Below are positions 9,501 through 17,300 of a stretch of 64,000 nt of DNA, piece by piece. The position numbers and the translations under genes are program-made. This DNA comes from Halomonas sp. SSL-5 (GTDB lineage: Bacteria > Pseudomonadota > Gammaproteobacteria > Pseudomonadales > Halomonadaceae), in contig NZ_JAUYWF010000006.1 in assembly GCF_030708455.1 (NCBI RefSeq), positions 175,330 to 239,329 on the forward strand, read 5' to 3'. The notes below the pieces were generated by a model, which was not told where the DNA came from, did no database searches, and saw only the letters and a program-made list of their open reading frames with translations. Numbering within the stretch: position 1 is the first letter of the stretch; every line of letters begins with the position of its first letter.

Positions 9501-9851
9501 CAGCACCACCCCTTTCGGGAAGACAACGAACCGGAGTGCGAATTCGTGCTGCTCCCGGATGAAACAGGGGAAGACTACGGCTTCTGGCGGGTGGAGCAGG
9601 AGGGCAGAGAGGAGAGGCTGACACCCGTGGAGACCGAGCTGGACCGGATACCGGAGGACGTTTTCCGCCAGCCTCGCATCGCACCCTGGAACGAGCCCGA
9701 CTACATGGCCGCGCTGGCGGATCAAGCCGAGGCCATGGACATGGAGCTAGAGCGCTGTGCCAGGCGCTTCGGCCGCATCCGCCTGAAAACGAACTACGCC
9801 CCGCAGGGGTGGCACTTTCATCCAGCGTTGGGATTCGTGAGGAGAAAGTAG
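6510..9851 (+). CDS. cas3: Cas2-Cas3 fusion, type I-F helicase-nuclease
   Basis: A 1113-residue fusion typical of I-F. Residues 1-~95 are the Cas2 domain (MNVLIVSQCNKNALKESRRIL), which here bridges Cas1 dimers. The HD nuclease follows, with H123-D124 in LFHDLGKSS. The SF2 helicase has Walker A at 435-442 (ASTGCGKT), motif II at 589-590 (LVLDEPDD), motif III LLSSATLP and motif VI LAGRVRRHR. The C-terminal ~100 residues are the family's tail domain. Recruited by target-bound Cascade, it nicks, unwinds and degrades DNA, and it also participates in adaptation. All key motifs are intact. A strong GGCC-rich hairpin lies just after the stop, followed by an antisense mini-CRISPR. Confidence 0.96.
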   Translation: MNVLIVSQCNKNALKESRRILDQFAERRGERTWQTPITQAGLDTLRKLLRKTARKNTAVACHWIRGRDHSELMWIVGDASRFNPEGAAPTNTTSRNILRRADENDWHSGRLIHLLASMAALFHDLGKSSRAFQDRLHGRLEGRNRYRHEWVSLRLLEAFVGDDDDETWLARLAKPTPDDDARWLGYLKSDGVADVADGEKTPFIQLPPLAAAIGWLVLSHHRLPALPAYDDNGRQKWVGARASMNAANLPALPEAITAAWNECVELAETQDVEPYWEFPHGLTVRTDAWRQRSRRLARQLKDIRVSTPPLESPYVMHLARLALMLADHHYSSLTGTGRLSGSWSTALYANTTVLNGKRQLCQPLEEHLLGVTRAAGEIVHRFPDMSIALPRIARHKGFRQRSRDPRFRWQDKAFDLAAGLRDKACEQGFFGINMASTGCGKTIANGRIMYALSDPEKGARFSIALGLRTLTLQTGQVYRELLGLGSDDLAIRVGGSASRALFEHQQQENGGSESRVALLDEQSHVHFEGQIDEHPLLSRAAKDPHARALIGAPVLVCTIDHLIPATESLRGGHQIAPMLRLMSSDLVLDEPDDFDISDLPGLTRLVYWAGLLGSRVLLSSATLPPAMVRGLFEAYCAGRTEYQRHRGIPGTPVSPYCAWFDEFGCAQQQCAEGEQFAAAHKQFAQQRAVRLGEQTPARRGYLVPLSAPSAHPDAVHQAVAQTMLTHACSLHEHHHSVDPHSDKRASFGLVRMANIEPLAAVAQALYQSEIPEGWQIHLCVYHSQFPLLLRSRLEARLDRALDRRSEDAVFDLADVRARLDDGSAQDHLFIVLGSPVTEVGRDHDYDWAVVEPSSMRSIIQLAGRVRRHRLAPVRAPNIALLGTNVRHLKRVAPAFSRPGFETERDWPLKSHQLAELLREAEIEHIDSRPRLLPVEVLEPAHKLVDLEHARLAALMIEGAHAAPGRQRRRRRGEPAQIHLGAYLFYRPASMTLGALPIQHHPFREDNEPECEFVLLPDETGEDYGFWRVEQEGREERLTPVETELDRIPEDVFRQPRIAPWNEPDYMAALADQAEAMDMELERCARRFGRIRLKTNYAPQGWHFHPALGFVRRK

Positions 9852-9872
9852 GCAGCCGGCCTTGGCCGGGCC

Positions 9873-9942
9873 GGATGAGGCTGCCTGTGCGGCAGTGAAG
9901 GATGCTGGGTGCTATTTCTAAGCGGCCTGCTCGGCTGCGTTG
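9873..9942 (-). ncRNA. Minus-strand mini-CRISPR: candidate CreA/CreR-type regulatory guide RNA
   Basis: Read on the minus strand, 9942-9915 matches the array repeat at 20/28 positions and keeps the 5' handle (CTTAGAAA versus CTCAGAAA). 9900-9873 matches at 18/28 and keeps the Cas6f hairpin exactly (CTGCC, 5-nt loop, GGCAG). Between them is a 14-nt pseudo-spacer TAGCACCCAGCATC (9914-9901). Each pseudo-repeat keeps the part that would end up in the mature RNA: the handle from the first, the 3' hairpin from the second. Processing by Cas6f would give a ~42-nt guide instead of the usual 60. The first pseudo-repeat's stem has one mismatched pair. This fits the Cas-guided regulatory RNAs called CreA or CreR. 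Transcription has not been shown. Confidence 0.75.
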
Positions 9943-9960
9943 GTGAGTCTATCACTTCGC

Positions 9961-9990
9961 TTGGGTTGGTTGTTTTAAGTTTACTATTAA
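9961..9990 (+). promoter_or_regulatory. Possible promoter for the cas8f side of the gap
   Basis: An AT-rich stretch in an otherwise GC-rich locus contains TTGGGT (9961-9966), 18 bp, then TATTAA (9985-9990), a weak sigma-70-like pair reading toward cas8f. The pseudo-spacer target starts 14 bp further on, where a bound complex would block a polymerase. Weak match; position is the main argument. Confidence 0.3.
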
Positions 9991-10003
9991 GGAAGCTGGT
10001 ATT

Positions 10004-10020
10004 GGATGCTGGTTGCTAGG
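10004..10020 (-). promoter_or_regulatory. Target site of the mini-CRISPR pseudo-spacer, with CC PAM
   Basis: On the minus strand the site reads CC then TAGCAACCAGCATCC. After the CC (the type I-F PAM) it matches the 14-nt pseudo-spacer except at position 6 (A for C), and one more base of the following pseudo-repeat also matches. Position 6 is one of the every-sixth guide nucleotides flipped out of pairing in type I complexes. The short match should allow Cascade binding without efficient Cas3 recruitment, as in repression. Confidence 0.7.
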
Positions 10021-10080
10021 TTTGATCTGAGGCCTGGCCGGGTGTAGCCTGTTGGTGAGCTCGGCAGTGCTGAGTGGGTG

Positions 10081-10111
10081 CTCGCCATTGAGGGGCTGCT
10101 CAATGGGCGAG
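10081..10111. other. Hairpin-forming inverted repeat in the cas2-3/cas8f gap
   Basis: CTCGCCATTGAG (10081-10092) pairs with CTCAATGGGCGAG (10099-10111) over a GGGCTG loop, with a single bulged G. There is no T-tract, so it is not a standard terminator. It lies between the guide target and the strong Shine-Dalgarno downstream and could be part of the same transcript. Confidence 0.45.
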
Positions 10112-10148
10112 CAAAGCATCGATAACGTCTAACCTACTTTGGGAAGAG

Positions 10149-10239
10149 TAAGGAGGTGTGTGGATGATTGGCTATCGTCCCGTTAGAAGAGACGAGTATC
10201 TTGGCCCAACCACGCCCCAAGCGTTACCGCGCTTGGGGC
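10149..10239 (+). ncRNA. Candidate CreT-like element: strong SD, ATG, AGA-AGA, hairpin
   Basis: TAAGGAGGTG (10149-10158) is a perfect 10-nt complement of the 16S rRNA 3' end, 5 nt before an ATG at 10164. Codons 8-9 of that frame are AGA-AGA (10185-10190). A perfect 10-bp hairpin follows: GCCCCAAGCG (10214-10223), loop TTACCG, CGCTTGGGGC (10230-10239). In the CreTA system of Haloarcula hispanica the RNA toxin CreT combines a Shine-Dalgarno, a start codon and tandem AGA codons, sequestering the rare tRNA-Arg(UCU), and is repressed by Cascade guided by a crRNA-like antitoxin. The same arrangement is seen here beside a mini-CRISPR. The frame stays open into cas8f, so a leader peptide is the main alternative. 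Confidence 0.5.
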
Positions 10240-10250
10240 ACATTATGACA

Positions 10251-10280
10251 TGCCTTGGGATTACCACCCAAGCTAAGGCA
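10251..10280 (+). promoter_or_regulatory. Bulged hairpin masking the cas8f ribosome binding site
   Basis: TGC/GCA ends and CTTGGG (10254-10259) / CCCAAG (10267-10272) form a bulged stem ending 8 bp before the cas8f ATG. The AAGG at 10275-10278, a possible Shine-Dalgarno, lies in the bulge or outer stem, so folding could restrain cas8f translation. Confidence 0.35.
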
Positions 10281-10288
10281 GGGAACCT

Positions 10289-11635
10289 ATGTCAGAGCCC
10301 CAACACCATGCGTCTATGCGCGATCTGGTCGAATGGTTTATCCATGACCGCTTCGCGACCAAGACGGAAAAACTCCCAACGGATGATCCCAGGTACCTTG
10401 AGCTTCAACAGCAGTTCGAGCCACAAGCCTGGCTGGCCGATGCGGCCCGTCGTGTCAGCCAGCTTCAGGTGGTCACGCACTCCCTGAAGGCGATTCACCC
10501 GGATGCCAAGGGCACGAATCTCTACGTTGAGCCCGGCCAGCTGAATCAGAGCGGCCAGGTAGGCAGCCACTGCCTGCCTGCCGATTTTAAGGGCGACGTC
10601 GTCGGCAACGCAGCTGCGCTTGATGTCTACAAGTTCCTGAAACTGGAGTGGCAAGGGCGCACGCTGCTAGAGCGGGCGCTCGATTTCGACCAAGTACTGA
10701 TCGATGCCTTGAGCCAGGATCGCGACGAAGCCGAAAGCTGGGTACGCGCCTTCGCAAGCATCACCGAGCCCAAAGGGGCGCCCAGCTCCCATGTGATGGG
10801 CAAACAGCTTTACTGGCTGGTAGGCGATGATCCAACCGACGACACTGCCTACCACCTGCTGGCACCGCTCTATGCCACTGCGCTTACTCACCGCTTCTAT
10901 GCGCAGGTCAGTCCCAATACCTGGTTTTTTGGCGATCACAACAAGGCGGCGCGTAAGGCGTTGAAGGACAAGGCACCATTTGAAGGTGGTTATACCAGCT
11001 ATCCTAATCTAGCCGTCCAGAAACTCGGCGGCACCAAACCGCAGAATATCTCACAGCTCAATAGTGAACGAGGCGGCCAGAATTATCTTCTGGCATCGTT
11101 ACCGCCAAACTGGGATTCGCGCGAGGTGTACGCACCGATGCGCGACCCCTTTCGAGCATTCAAAAGGCGCCCGAACGTCTGGCGCATCGTGGATGATCTC
11201 AAGCGCTTTCTGGAAACGGATCCTGCCAAGAACATGCACACCCGTGACCTGCGTGATGACCTCACCTCCATGCTGGTCGACGAGCTGATGCTGTTCACAT
11301 TTGATATCCACTCCTTGGCGCCAGGCTGGACGGAGGATGAGAAGTGTCAGCTGGCCCTCGAAGAGCAGTATTGGCTGGATCCAGGGCGAGCCGATGAGGA
11401 TAGCGAGTTTGCCGAGGCGCGCTGGAAGTCAAACTGGCATGAAGCCATCAGCTCTCGTGCGGCTAGCTGGCTTAACCGTGAACTGAGCGACAAAAGTCCT
11501 CTCAGCCTCGGCGATGCGGAACATCATCATTGGAAGCGTCAGTTTGAGGGCATCGTGAAAGAGTTTCGCCAACAGCTCGATGATCTGCAAGAAGCATTAC
11601 GTGATGAAGACGATGATCAAGGAGACGCAGCATGA
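10289..11635 (+). CDS. cas8f: Type I-F Cascade large subunit Cas8f (Csy1)
   Basis: A 448-residue protein, close to the ~434 of Pseudomonas Csy1. It starts MSEPQHHASMRDLVEWFIHDRF and contains family blocks such as QVVTHSLKAIHPDAKGTNLY (~residues 70-90). Csy1 and Csy2 form the tail of the surveillance complex, hold the crRNA 5' handle and read the GG/CC PAM. First gene of cas8f-cas5f-cas7f-cas6f; its stop overlaps the cas5f start by 4 bp. The 437-bp gap before it is longer than needed for co-transcription with cas1-cas2-3, so a separate promoter is likely. The upstream hairpins and guide target suggest that this sub-operon is specially regulated. Confidence 0.95.
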   Translation: MSEPQHHASMRDLVEWFIHDRFATKTEKLPTDDPRYLELQQQFEPQAWLADAARRVSQLQVVTHSLKAIHPDAKGTNLYVEPGQLNQSGQVGSHCLPADFKGDVVGNAAALDVYKFLKLEWQGRTLLERALDFDQVLIDALSQDRDEAESWVRAFASITEPKGAPSSHVMGKQLYWLVGDDPTDDTAYHLLAPLYATALTHRFYAQVSPNTWFFGDHNKAARKALKDKAPFEGGYTSYPNLAVQKLGGTKPQNISQLNSERGGQNYLLASLPPNWDSREVYAPMRDPFRAFKRRPNVWRIVDDLKRFLETDPAKNMHTRDLRDDLTSMLVDELMLFTFDIHSLAPGWTEDEKCQLALEEQYWLDPGRADEDSEFAEARWKSNWHEAISSRAASWLNRELSDKSPLSLGDAEHHHWKRQFEGIVKEFRQQLDDLQEALRDEDDDQGDAA

Positions 11636-12609
11636 TCCAGCATCTTCTGCTGCTTCCCCGGCTGCGGATCCAGAACGCCAATGCCATTTCCAGCCCAATG
11701 ACCTGGGGCTTTCCTGCCATGAGCGCCTTCATGGGGCTGATGCAGGCGCTGGAGCGCAATCTACCGGATGATATCAAGCTGGTCTTCAACGAGATCGGGG
11801 TGGTGTGTCATCGCCTCGACCCTCAAGTTACCTCGGGTGGCTTCACCCGTGTTTTTCACCTCACCCGTAACCCTGTAGACAAGACGGGCAGCACTGCGGC
11901 CATTGTCGAGGAGGGCCGGACACATCTGGAAATCTCATTGTTGATCGGCGTTGAGGCAGATGGTAGCGACGATCTGAAAAGCGCAGAGCACCGCCAAGTC
12001 ATTGCCCAACAGCTTTACCAGCAAGTGCAGGGCATGCGTATTTCAGGTGGCAGTGTGATGCCGCCTCGCCCCGGTGAACGACACTACCGGCCGGAACTGA
12101 TCAGCTTCGATGCCGATGAGGAAAAAGGAGCGCAGCAATGGCGCCGGCTCAAGCGCAAGCTGTTGCCGGGATTTGCGCTGGTACTTAGGGATGATCGGCT
12201 CACGGAGCATACCGCCACACTGAAAGCGAACGACGACGGTGCTACACCGCTGGACGCCTGGCTCGACCTGTCACGGCTCAACCACGAGTGCCGGATCACC
12301 AGGGGGGAAGACGATAACGGCAAGCAGCAGGTCAGTTGGGATGTTCGCCGCCCCTATCCTGGCTGGTTAGTGCCGATCCCAGTGGGCTATGGCGCCATTT
12401 CCGAACTATTCGGTCCGGGCGCAGTGGCTAATGCCCGAGATCCTGAGGTGCCGTTCCAGTTCGTCGAAAGCCTCTACTCGATCGGCGAATGGGTAAGCCC
12501 GCACCGAATCAGGGATCCCGAAGCCTTGCTGTGGTTCGTGGAGAACGACCTCGAACGTGGTACCTATCGCTTGAGTAATGCCTACACTGACACCTTGATA
12601 AACGACTGA
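11632..12609 (+). CDS. cas5f: Type I-F Cascade subunit Cas5f (Csy2)
   Basis: A 325-residue protein (Pseudomonas Csy2 is 327). The opening IQHLLLLPRLRIQNANAIS is the standard Csy2 N-terminus, followed by TWGFPAMSAFMGLMQALER. It pairs with Cas8f to cap the crRNA 5' handle. The ATG overlaps the cas8f stop (ATGA), giving translational coupling, and cas7f follows after 15 bp. The glycine-rich segments near VPIPVGYGAISELFGPG belong to the RAMP-like fold. Nothing is missing. Confidence 0.95.
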   Translation: MIQHLLLLPRLRIQNANAISSPMTWGFPAMSAFMGLMQALERNLPDDIKLVFNEIGVVCHRLDPQVTSGGFTRVFHLTRNPVDKTGSTAAIVEEGRTHLEISLLIGVEADGSDDLKSAEHRQVIAQQLYQQVQGMRISGGSVMPPRPGERHYRPELISFDADEEKGAQQWRRLKRKLLPGFALVLRDDRLTEHTATLKANDDGATPLDAWLDLSRLNHECRITRGEDDNGKQQVSWDVRRPYPGWLVPIPVGYGAISELFGPGAVANARDPEVPFQFVESLYSIGEWVSPHRIRDPEALLWFVENDLERGTYRLSNAYTDTLIND

Positions 12610-12624
12610 CGCAGGAAGACTCTC

Positions 12625-13662
12625 ATGGCCAAGAAAGATGACGCCCTCAAAACCGCATCCGTCCTTGCTTTCGAACGCAAGCTTGATCCGTCGGATGCAC
12701 TGTTCAGTGCCGGAGACTGGAGTGACCGCTCTCAACATATGACGTGGAGTGGCATTCCTATCCGCGAAAAATCAGTTCGCGGTACCATTTCCAACCGGCT
12801 GAAGGTCAAGGACCAGGATCCCGCCAAGCTGGATGCCGCTATTGAGAATCCCAACTTGCAGACGGTTGATGTTGCTACGTTACCGCATGACGTTGACACC
12901 TTGGCCGTGCACTTTACGCTGCGTGTTCTAGCCGGGGCGGGTACGCCTTCTGCCTGCAATAACGCTGAATACCAGAAGAAACTAGCGCAGACGGTAACGG
13001 GCTATGTAAACGAACACGGCTTTGGCGAGCTCGCTCACCGTTATGCCTGTAATCTCGCCAATGGCCGTTTCCTGTGGCGCAATCGTATCGGTGCCGAAGA
13101 GGTCGAAGTCATCGTCAGCCAGATGAAGGATGGGAAAGCTGAGAAGCAGTGGACCTTCAACGCGCTCGAACATTCGCTACGCGATTTTGAGGGCAGTGCA
13201 GGCACTCGTGAGCTAGGTGTACTCATCAACGAGGCGCTGTTCGGTGATCGTTATCTGCTATTGGATGTGGTGGCCTTTGCCAGGGTAGGTGCAGGGCAGG
13301 AAGTTTTCCCTTCTCAGGAGCTGATTCTGGATCGTAGCCGGGGAGACAAGAGCAAGACACTCTATAGTATTGGTGACGATAAAAGTGCCGCTATCCACTC
13401 CCAGAAACTGGGCAATGCTCTGCGTACGATCGACACCTGGTATCCGGCCCCGGAAGATGGCAGCGATCTTGGCCCTATCGCGGTAGAACCATATGGCTCA
13501 GTGACCACTCAGGGGAGTGCTTATCGTCAGCCGAAGCAGAAAATGGATTTCTATAACCTGCTCGATAACTGGCTACTCAAGGATCAGGTGCCCTCTACTG
13601 ATCAGCAGCACTTCGTCATGGCCACCCTTATCCGCGGCGGCGTGTTTGGCGACGCGGGGTAA
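12625..13662 (+). CDS. cas7f: Type I-F Cascade backbone Cas7f (Csy3)
   Basis: A 345-residue protein (Pseudomonas Csy3 342). Family blocks include [23 protein letters not shown] (residues ~9-31), [21 protein letters not shown] in the middle and [21 protein letters not shown] near 295. About six copies line a 32-nt spacer and flip every sixth guide nucleotide, which matters for the position-6 mismatch of the mini-CRISPR target. An AGGAAG site precedes the ATG. It sits 15 bp after cas5f and 6 bp before cas6f in the operon. Body GC is slightly lower than in neighbouring housekeeping genes. Confidence 0.96.
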   Translation: MAKKDDALKTASVLAFERKLDPSDALFSAGDWSDRSQHMTWSGIPIREKSVRGTISNRLKVKDQDPAKLDAAIENPNLQTVDVATLPHDVDTLAVHFTLRVLAGAGTPSACNNAEYQKKLAQTVTGYVNEHGFGELAHRYACNLANGRFLWRNRIGAEEVEVIVSQMKDGKAEKQWTFNALEHSLRDFEGSAGTRELGVLINEALFGDRYLLLDVVAFARVGAGQEVFPSQELILDRSRGDKSKTLYSIGDDKSAAIHSQKLGNALRTIDTWYPAPEDGSDLGPIAVEPYGSVTTQGSAYRQPKQKMDFYNLLDNWLLKDQVPSTDQQHFVMATLIRGGVFGDAG

Positions 13663-13668
13663 GCCATC

Positions 13669-14238
13669 ATGGATCACTATCTCGATATTCACTTACGGCC
13701 CGATCCTGACTTTTCGGCTGCGCTGCTGATGGGAGCACTCTTCAGCAAGTTGCACCGAGCCCTTGTTGATTTGGAAGCCGATGATATTGGCGTCAGCTTT
13801 CCAGATCACAAGCTTGGTGTGCGCGCCCGTACACCGGGCGACCTGCTGCGGCTGCATGGTCGAGGGGCTCGGCTCGAGCAGCTGATGGAGAATTCATGGC
13901 TCACCGGCATGCGTGACCATGTAATGCTACAAGCCATGCAAGGCGTACCTGCTGAGTCCCAGCATCGAGTTGTTCGGCGACGACAGTTCAATACAGGAGG
14001 CCTCAGCCGGGCGAAGCGTTATGCACAGCGGCATGACATAGACATCGAAGAGGCGCAGCGCCTGATGCAGGCGCCTGCCGAACGACAGATTGCTTTGCCA
14101 TTCGTACAGGTCAGCAGCCGCTCCAGTGGACAGCGCTTCGCGCTATTCATAGAGCATGGACCACCACAGTCACAGCCCGTTGCTGGCCGGTTCAATCAGT
14201 ACGGGCTCAGCGGTGAGGCCACCGTGCCCTGGTTCTGA
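13669..14238 (+). CDS. cas6f: Type I-F crRNA endonuclease Cas6f (Csy4)
   Basis: A 189-residue protein (187 in Pseudomonas). The catalytic histidine is H29 in SKLHRALVDL, the expected position, and the basic RNA-binding helix is around HRVVRRRQFNTGGLSRAKRY (~100-120). The C-terminal FNQYGLSG motif near 179-186 is conserved. It cuts the repeat RNA directly after the CTGCC-loop-GGCAG hairpin and remains bound to it at the Cascade head. The array repeats carry exactly that hairpin (5-bp stem, 5-nt loop). The gene ends 129 bp before the first repeat. The start is 6 bp after cas7f. Confidence 0.96.
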   Translation: MDHYLDIHLRPDPDFSAALLMGALFSKLHRALVDLEADDIGVSFPDHKLGVRARTPGDLLRLHGRGARLEQLMENSWLTGMRDHVMLQAMQGVPAESQHRVVRRRQFNTGGLSRAKRYAQRHDIDIEEAQRLMQAPAERQIALPFVQVSSRSSGQRFALFIEHGPPQSQPVAGRFNQYGLSGEATVPWF

Positions 14239-14285
14239 CCCTTTTTCAGGGCTTCTCTTAAGAGTTATGAAAATCAGATGGTTAT

Positions 14286-14313
14286 CAGCGCCTCTCTAAA
14301 AAGAGAGGCGCTG
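14286..14313. other. Perfect 11-bp inverted repeat in the leader
   Basis: CAGCGCCTCTC (14286-14296) and GAGAGGCGCTG (14303-14313) are exact reverse complements around TAAAAA. No T-tract follows, so it may be a cas6f mRNA 3' end structure or a protein-binding site for adaptation. Confidence 0.6.
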
Positions 14314-14338
14314 CTCTATCAGGCCATTGCTCTTTAAC

Positions 14339-14351
14339 AATCAATTGCTTA
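14339..14351 (+). promoter_or_regulatory. IHF binding site in the CRISPR leader
   Basis: AATCAATTGCTTA matches the IHF consensus WATCAANNNNTTR at every position and ends 16 bp before the first repeat. IHF bending of the leader directs Cas1-Cas2-3 integration in I-E and I-F systems, so this position fits. Confidence 0.75.
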
Positions 14352-14367
14352 CTTTGGAATCGCTCTA

Positions 14368-17300
14368 GTTCGCTGCCGCCCAGGCAGCTCAGAAAACTAC
14401 ATGTCCGCGCCGCTTGATGAAAGGACGGTTCGCTGCCGCCCAGGCAGCTCAGAAAAGCACAGCCTCCCGCTGAAACCTCACGTTGCCGTTCGCTGCCGCC
14501 CAGGCAGCTCAGAAATGATTGCGGGTCTGCTGCAACACGCCGTCGCGGTTCGCTGCCGCCCAGGCAGCTCAGAAATCGGCAAATGGGCTGTTGAGGCTGC
14601 GCAGCTCGTTCGCTGCCGCCCAGGCAGCTCAGAAAACGACTACCCGGCGGAGGAGACTCTGGTCAGCGTTCGCTGCCGCCCAGGCAGCTCAGAAATGGAT
14701 GGGCGAGCCCGGCGTGCGGAAGAACACGTTCGCTGCCGCCCAGGCAGCTCAGAAAAGGTCAACATCGCCCCAAACAGCATCGGTGGAGTTCGCTGCCGCC
14801 CAGGCAGCTCAGAAAACCCGCCAGGAGAAGGAGCGCCACTTCGGCTGGTTCGCTGCCGCCCAGGCAGCTCAGAAAAGCGCGTCTTTGGCCAGGTCAACGC
14901 CTTGGTCGTTCGCTGCCGCCCAGGCAGCTCAGAAATGGTTGAGTTCCGCTGGTTCAAGAACGGCAGCGTTCGCTGCCGCCCAGGCAGCTCAGAAATTGAA
15001 GAACGGGGCGAGATCCGGAACGGCGACGTTCGCTGCCGCCCAGGCAGCTCAGAAAAAGCCGGAATCGCCAAGTTGCAAAATGCTCTCGTTCGCTGCCGCC
15101 CAGGCAGCTCAGAAAATGCGGGAGCGCTTGAGGAGCAGCATCCAGGCGTTCGCTGCCGCCCAGGCAGCTCAGAAATCGTAGCCATCGGAGAACCGACGCG
15201 CCCACACGTTCGCTGCCGCCCAGGCAGCTCAGAAATTGTCCTGCTTGCTCATCAGCTCGGCGAGCTTGTTCGCTGCCGCCCAGGCAGCTCAGAAAAGCCG
15301 TGAGTCGAACATGTGAGCGTATCGGCTGTTCGCTGCCGCCCAGGCAGCTCAGAAAATCGTCGGCTCGAAGTACGACCCCGAGAACGAGTTCGCTGCCGCC
15401 CAGGCAGCTCAGAAATCGACCATGGCCGAGGAGAGCTCGCTGCTGGTGTTCGCTGCCGCCCAGGCAGCTCAGAAATCAAGACGATGACAGGCGGGCTCTA
15501 CTCCGACGTTCGCTGCCGCCCAGGCAGCTCAGAAATGCCACACGGCGTAGGGCGTGGCGCCCTCCTGGTTCGCTGCCGCCCAGGCAGCTCAGAAAAGTTC
15601 GAGCCCGCTGATGCCAACGGCGATCACGTTCGCTGCCGCCCAGGCAGCTCAGAAAAGCGTCTCGGCAGGCTGTATCGTGGCGGTGTCGTTCGCTGCCGCC
15701 CAGGCAGCTCAGAAAGCCCAGGGTCGCCGGGTTGCGCGCGTCCTCGAGTTCGCTGCCGCCCAGGCAGCTCAGAAAAAAGGCCTAACCAGCAGTTCCCGTA
15801 TGCTCACGTTCGCTGCAGCCCAGGCAGCTCAGAAAAGTCGCTCGAGCAGCTTGTTCACCACCTGGGTGTTCGCTGCCGCCCAGGCAGCTCAGAAAAGCCC
15901 AGCTCGTGCCGGCAGTAGTTGCACGCCGTTCGCTGCCGCCCAGGCAGCTCAGAAATGGTCCGGGCGGCGCGTTTTTCTGCCGGCCCTGTTCGCTGCCGCC
16001 CAGGCAGCTCAGAAATACGGCCAGACCCTGGACGCCGTGAACCTGCCGTTCGCTGCCGCCCAGGCAGCTCAGAAATCAGCAGGTGACGATCCGCGGGGCC
16101 GGAATGGGTTCGCTGCCGCCCAGGCAGCTCAGAAATGGTTGAAGGTGATTAGCGTGCGCGCGGGGATGTTCGCTGCCGCCCAGGCAGCTCAGAAATGACG
16201 ATGTAAGGCTCATAGTCGTAAAGGGCTGTTCGCTGCCGCCCAGGCAGCTCAGAAACTGATTCGGCCCGAGGCGCGGCCCTGGTGAAGGTTCGCTGCCGCC
16301 CAGGCAGCTCAGAAAAGTTGCTGACTCCGGCCAGAGCACTGGCAGCCGTTCGCTGCCGCCCAGGCAGCTCAGAAATGGTTGGCGGCCTGCATGGTCTTCT
16401 TCTGCTGGTTCGCTGCCGCCCAGGCAGCTCAGAAAACCTGCCCGGACTGCTCGCGGGTGATCTCGATGTTCGCTGCCGCCCAGGCAGCTCAGAAATGAGC
16501 CGCGTGCGCCCGGGGTGACCCGGGCGTGTTCGCTGCCGCCCAGGCAGCTCAGAAAGCAGGGCTACGGGAAGCGGCCGACGAACTACGGTTCGCTGCCGCC
16601 CAGGCAGCTCAGAAATTCATGGAAGGGCTGCTGCGCTGGGTGGAGGAGTTCGCTGCCGCCCAGGCAGCTCAGAAATACAAGGCCGTCGAGGCGTACACCT
16701 TCCCGCAGTTCGCTGCCGCCCAGGCAGCTCAGAAATGGAAGGCAAGCAGTCGCCCTACACCATGGACGTTCGCTGCCGCCCAGGCAGCTCAGAAAAGGCC
16801 ATCGCCAAGCAAGACCCCGACCTGCGCGTTCGCTGCCGCCCAGGCAGCTCAGAAATCGGGGAAAAGGAGGTTCACGATGAAAAGATGGTTCGCTGCCGCC
16901 CAGGCAGCTCAGAAAAACGTGCTGGGCGGCATGGGCCTTGAGGTAGAGTTCGCTGCCGCCCAGGCAGCTCAGAAAAACACCGTCGAGACCATCGAACGGC
17001 AGAGCTAGTTCGCTGCCGCCCAGGCAGCTCAGAAAACGATGAGGCCGGTATCCTGATAGCCAGACATGTTCGCTGCCGCCCAGGCAGCTCAGAAAGCGTG
17101 GCTTGGTGGCCTCGGTGGCGCGGCGCAGTTCGCTGCCGCCCAGGCAGCTCAGAAATCGGCAGCGCGGGGCAGCTCCCGGCCACCCTTGTTCGCTGCCGCC
17201 CAGGCAGCTCAGAAAAGAACGTCGGCATCGGATACCGCGCCACCTGCGTTCGCTGCCGCCCAGGCAGCTCAGAAATGGGGGAATTACACTGCCGGCGTCT

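Larger units (their letters stand above)
14239..14367 (+). promoter_or_regulatory. CRISPR leader
   Basis: 129 bp, AT-richer than its surroundings, between cas6f and the first repeat on the upstream side given the repeat orientation. It contains a long hairpin and an IHF site, the elements needed for polarised spacer integration and array transcription. Confidence 0.8.

Noticed and set aside
9876..9903. Plus-strand reading of the CTGCC-loop-GGCAG hairpin at 9881-9895 as a repeat
   Set aside because: It matches at only 14/28 with a poor handle; the minus-strand reading of 9873-9900 is clearly better (18/28) and agrees with the neighbouring pseudo-repeat.
10158..10487. A 109-codon frame starting with GTG or ATG before cas8f and overlapping it
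   Set aside because: After the first ~10 codons it has no protein-like composition and it overlaps cas8f in another frame. Only the SD-ATG-AGA-AGA part was kept as an RNA element.
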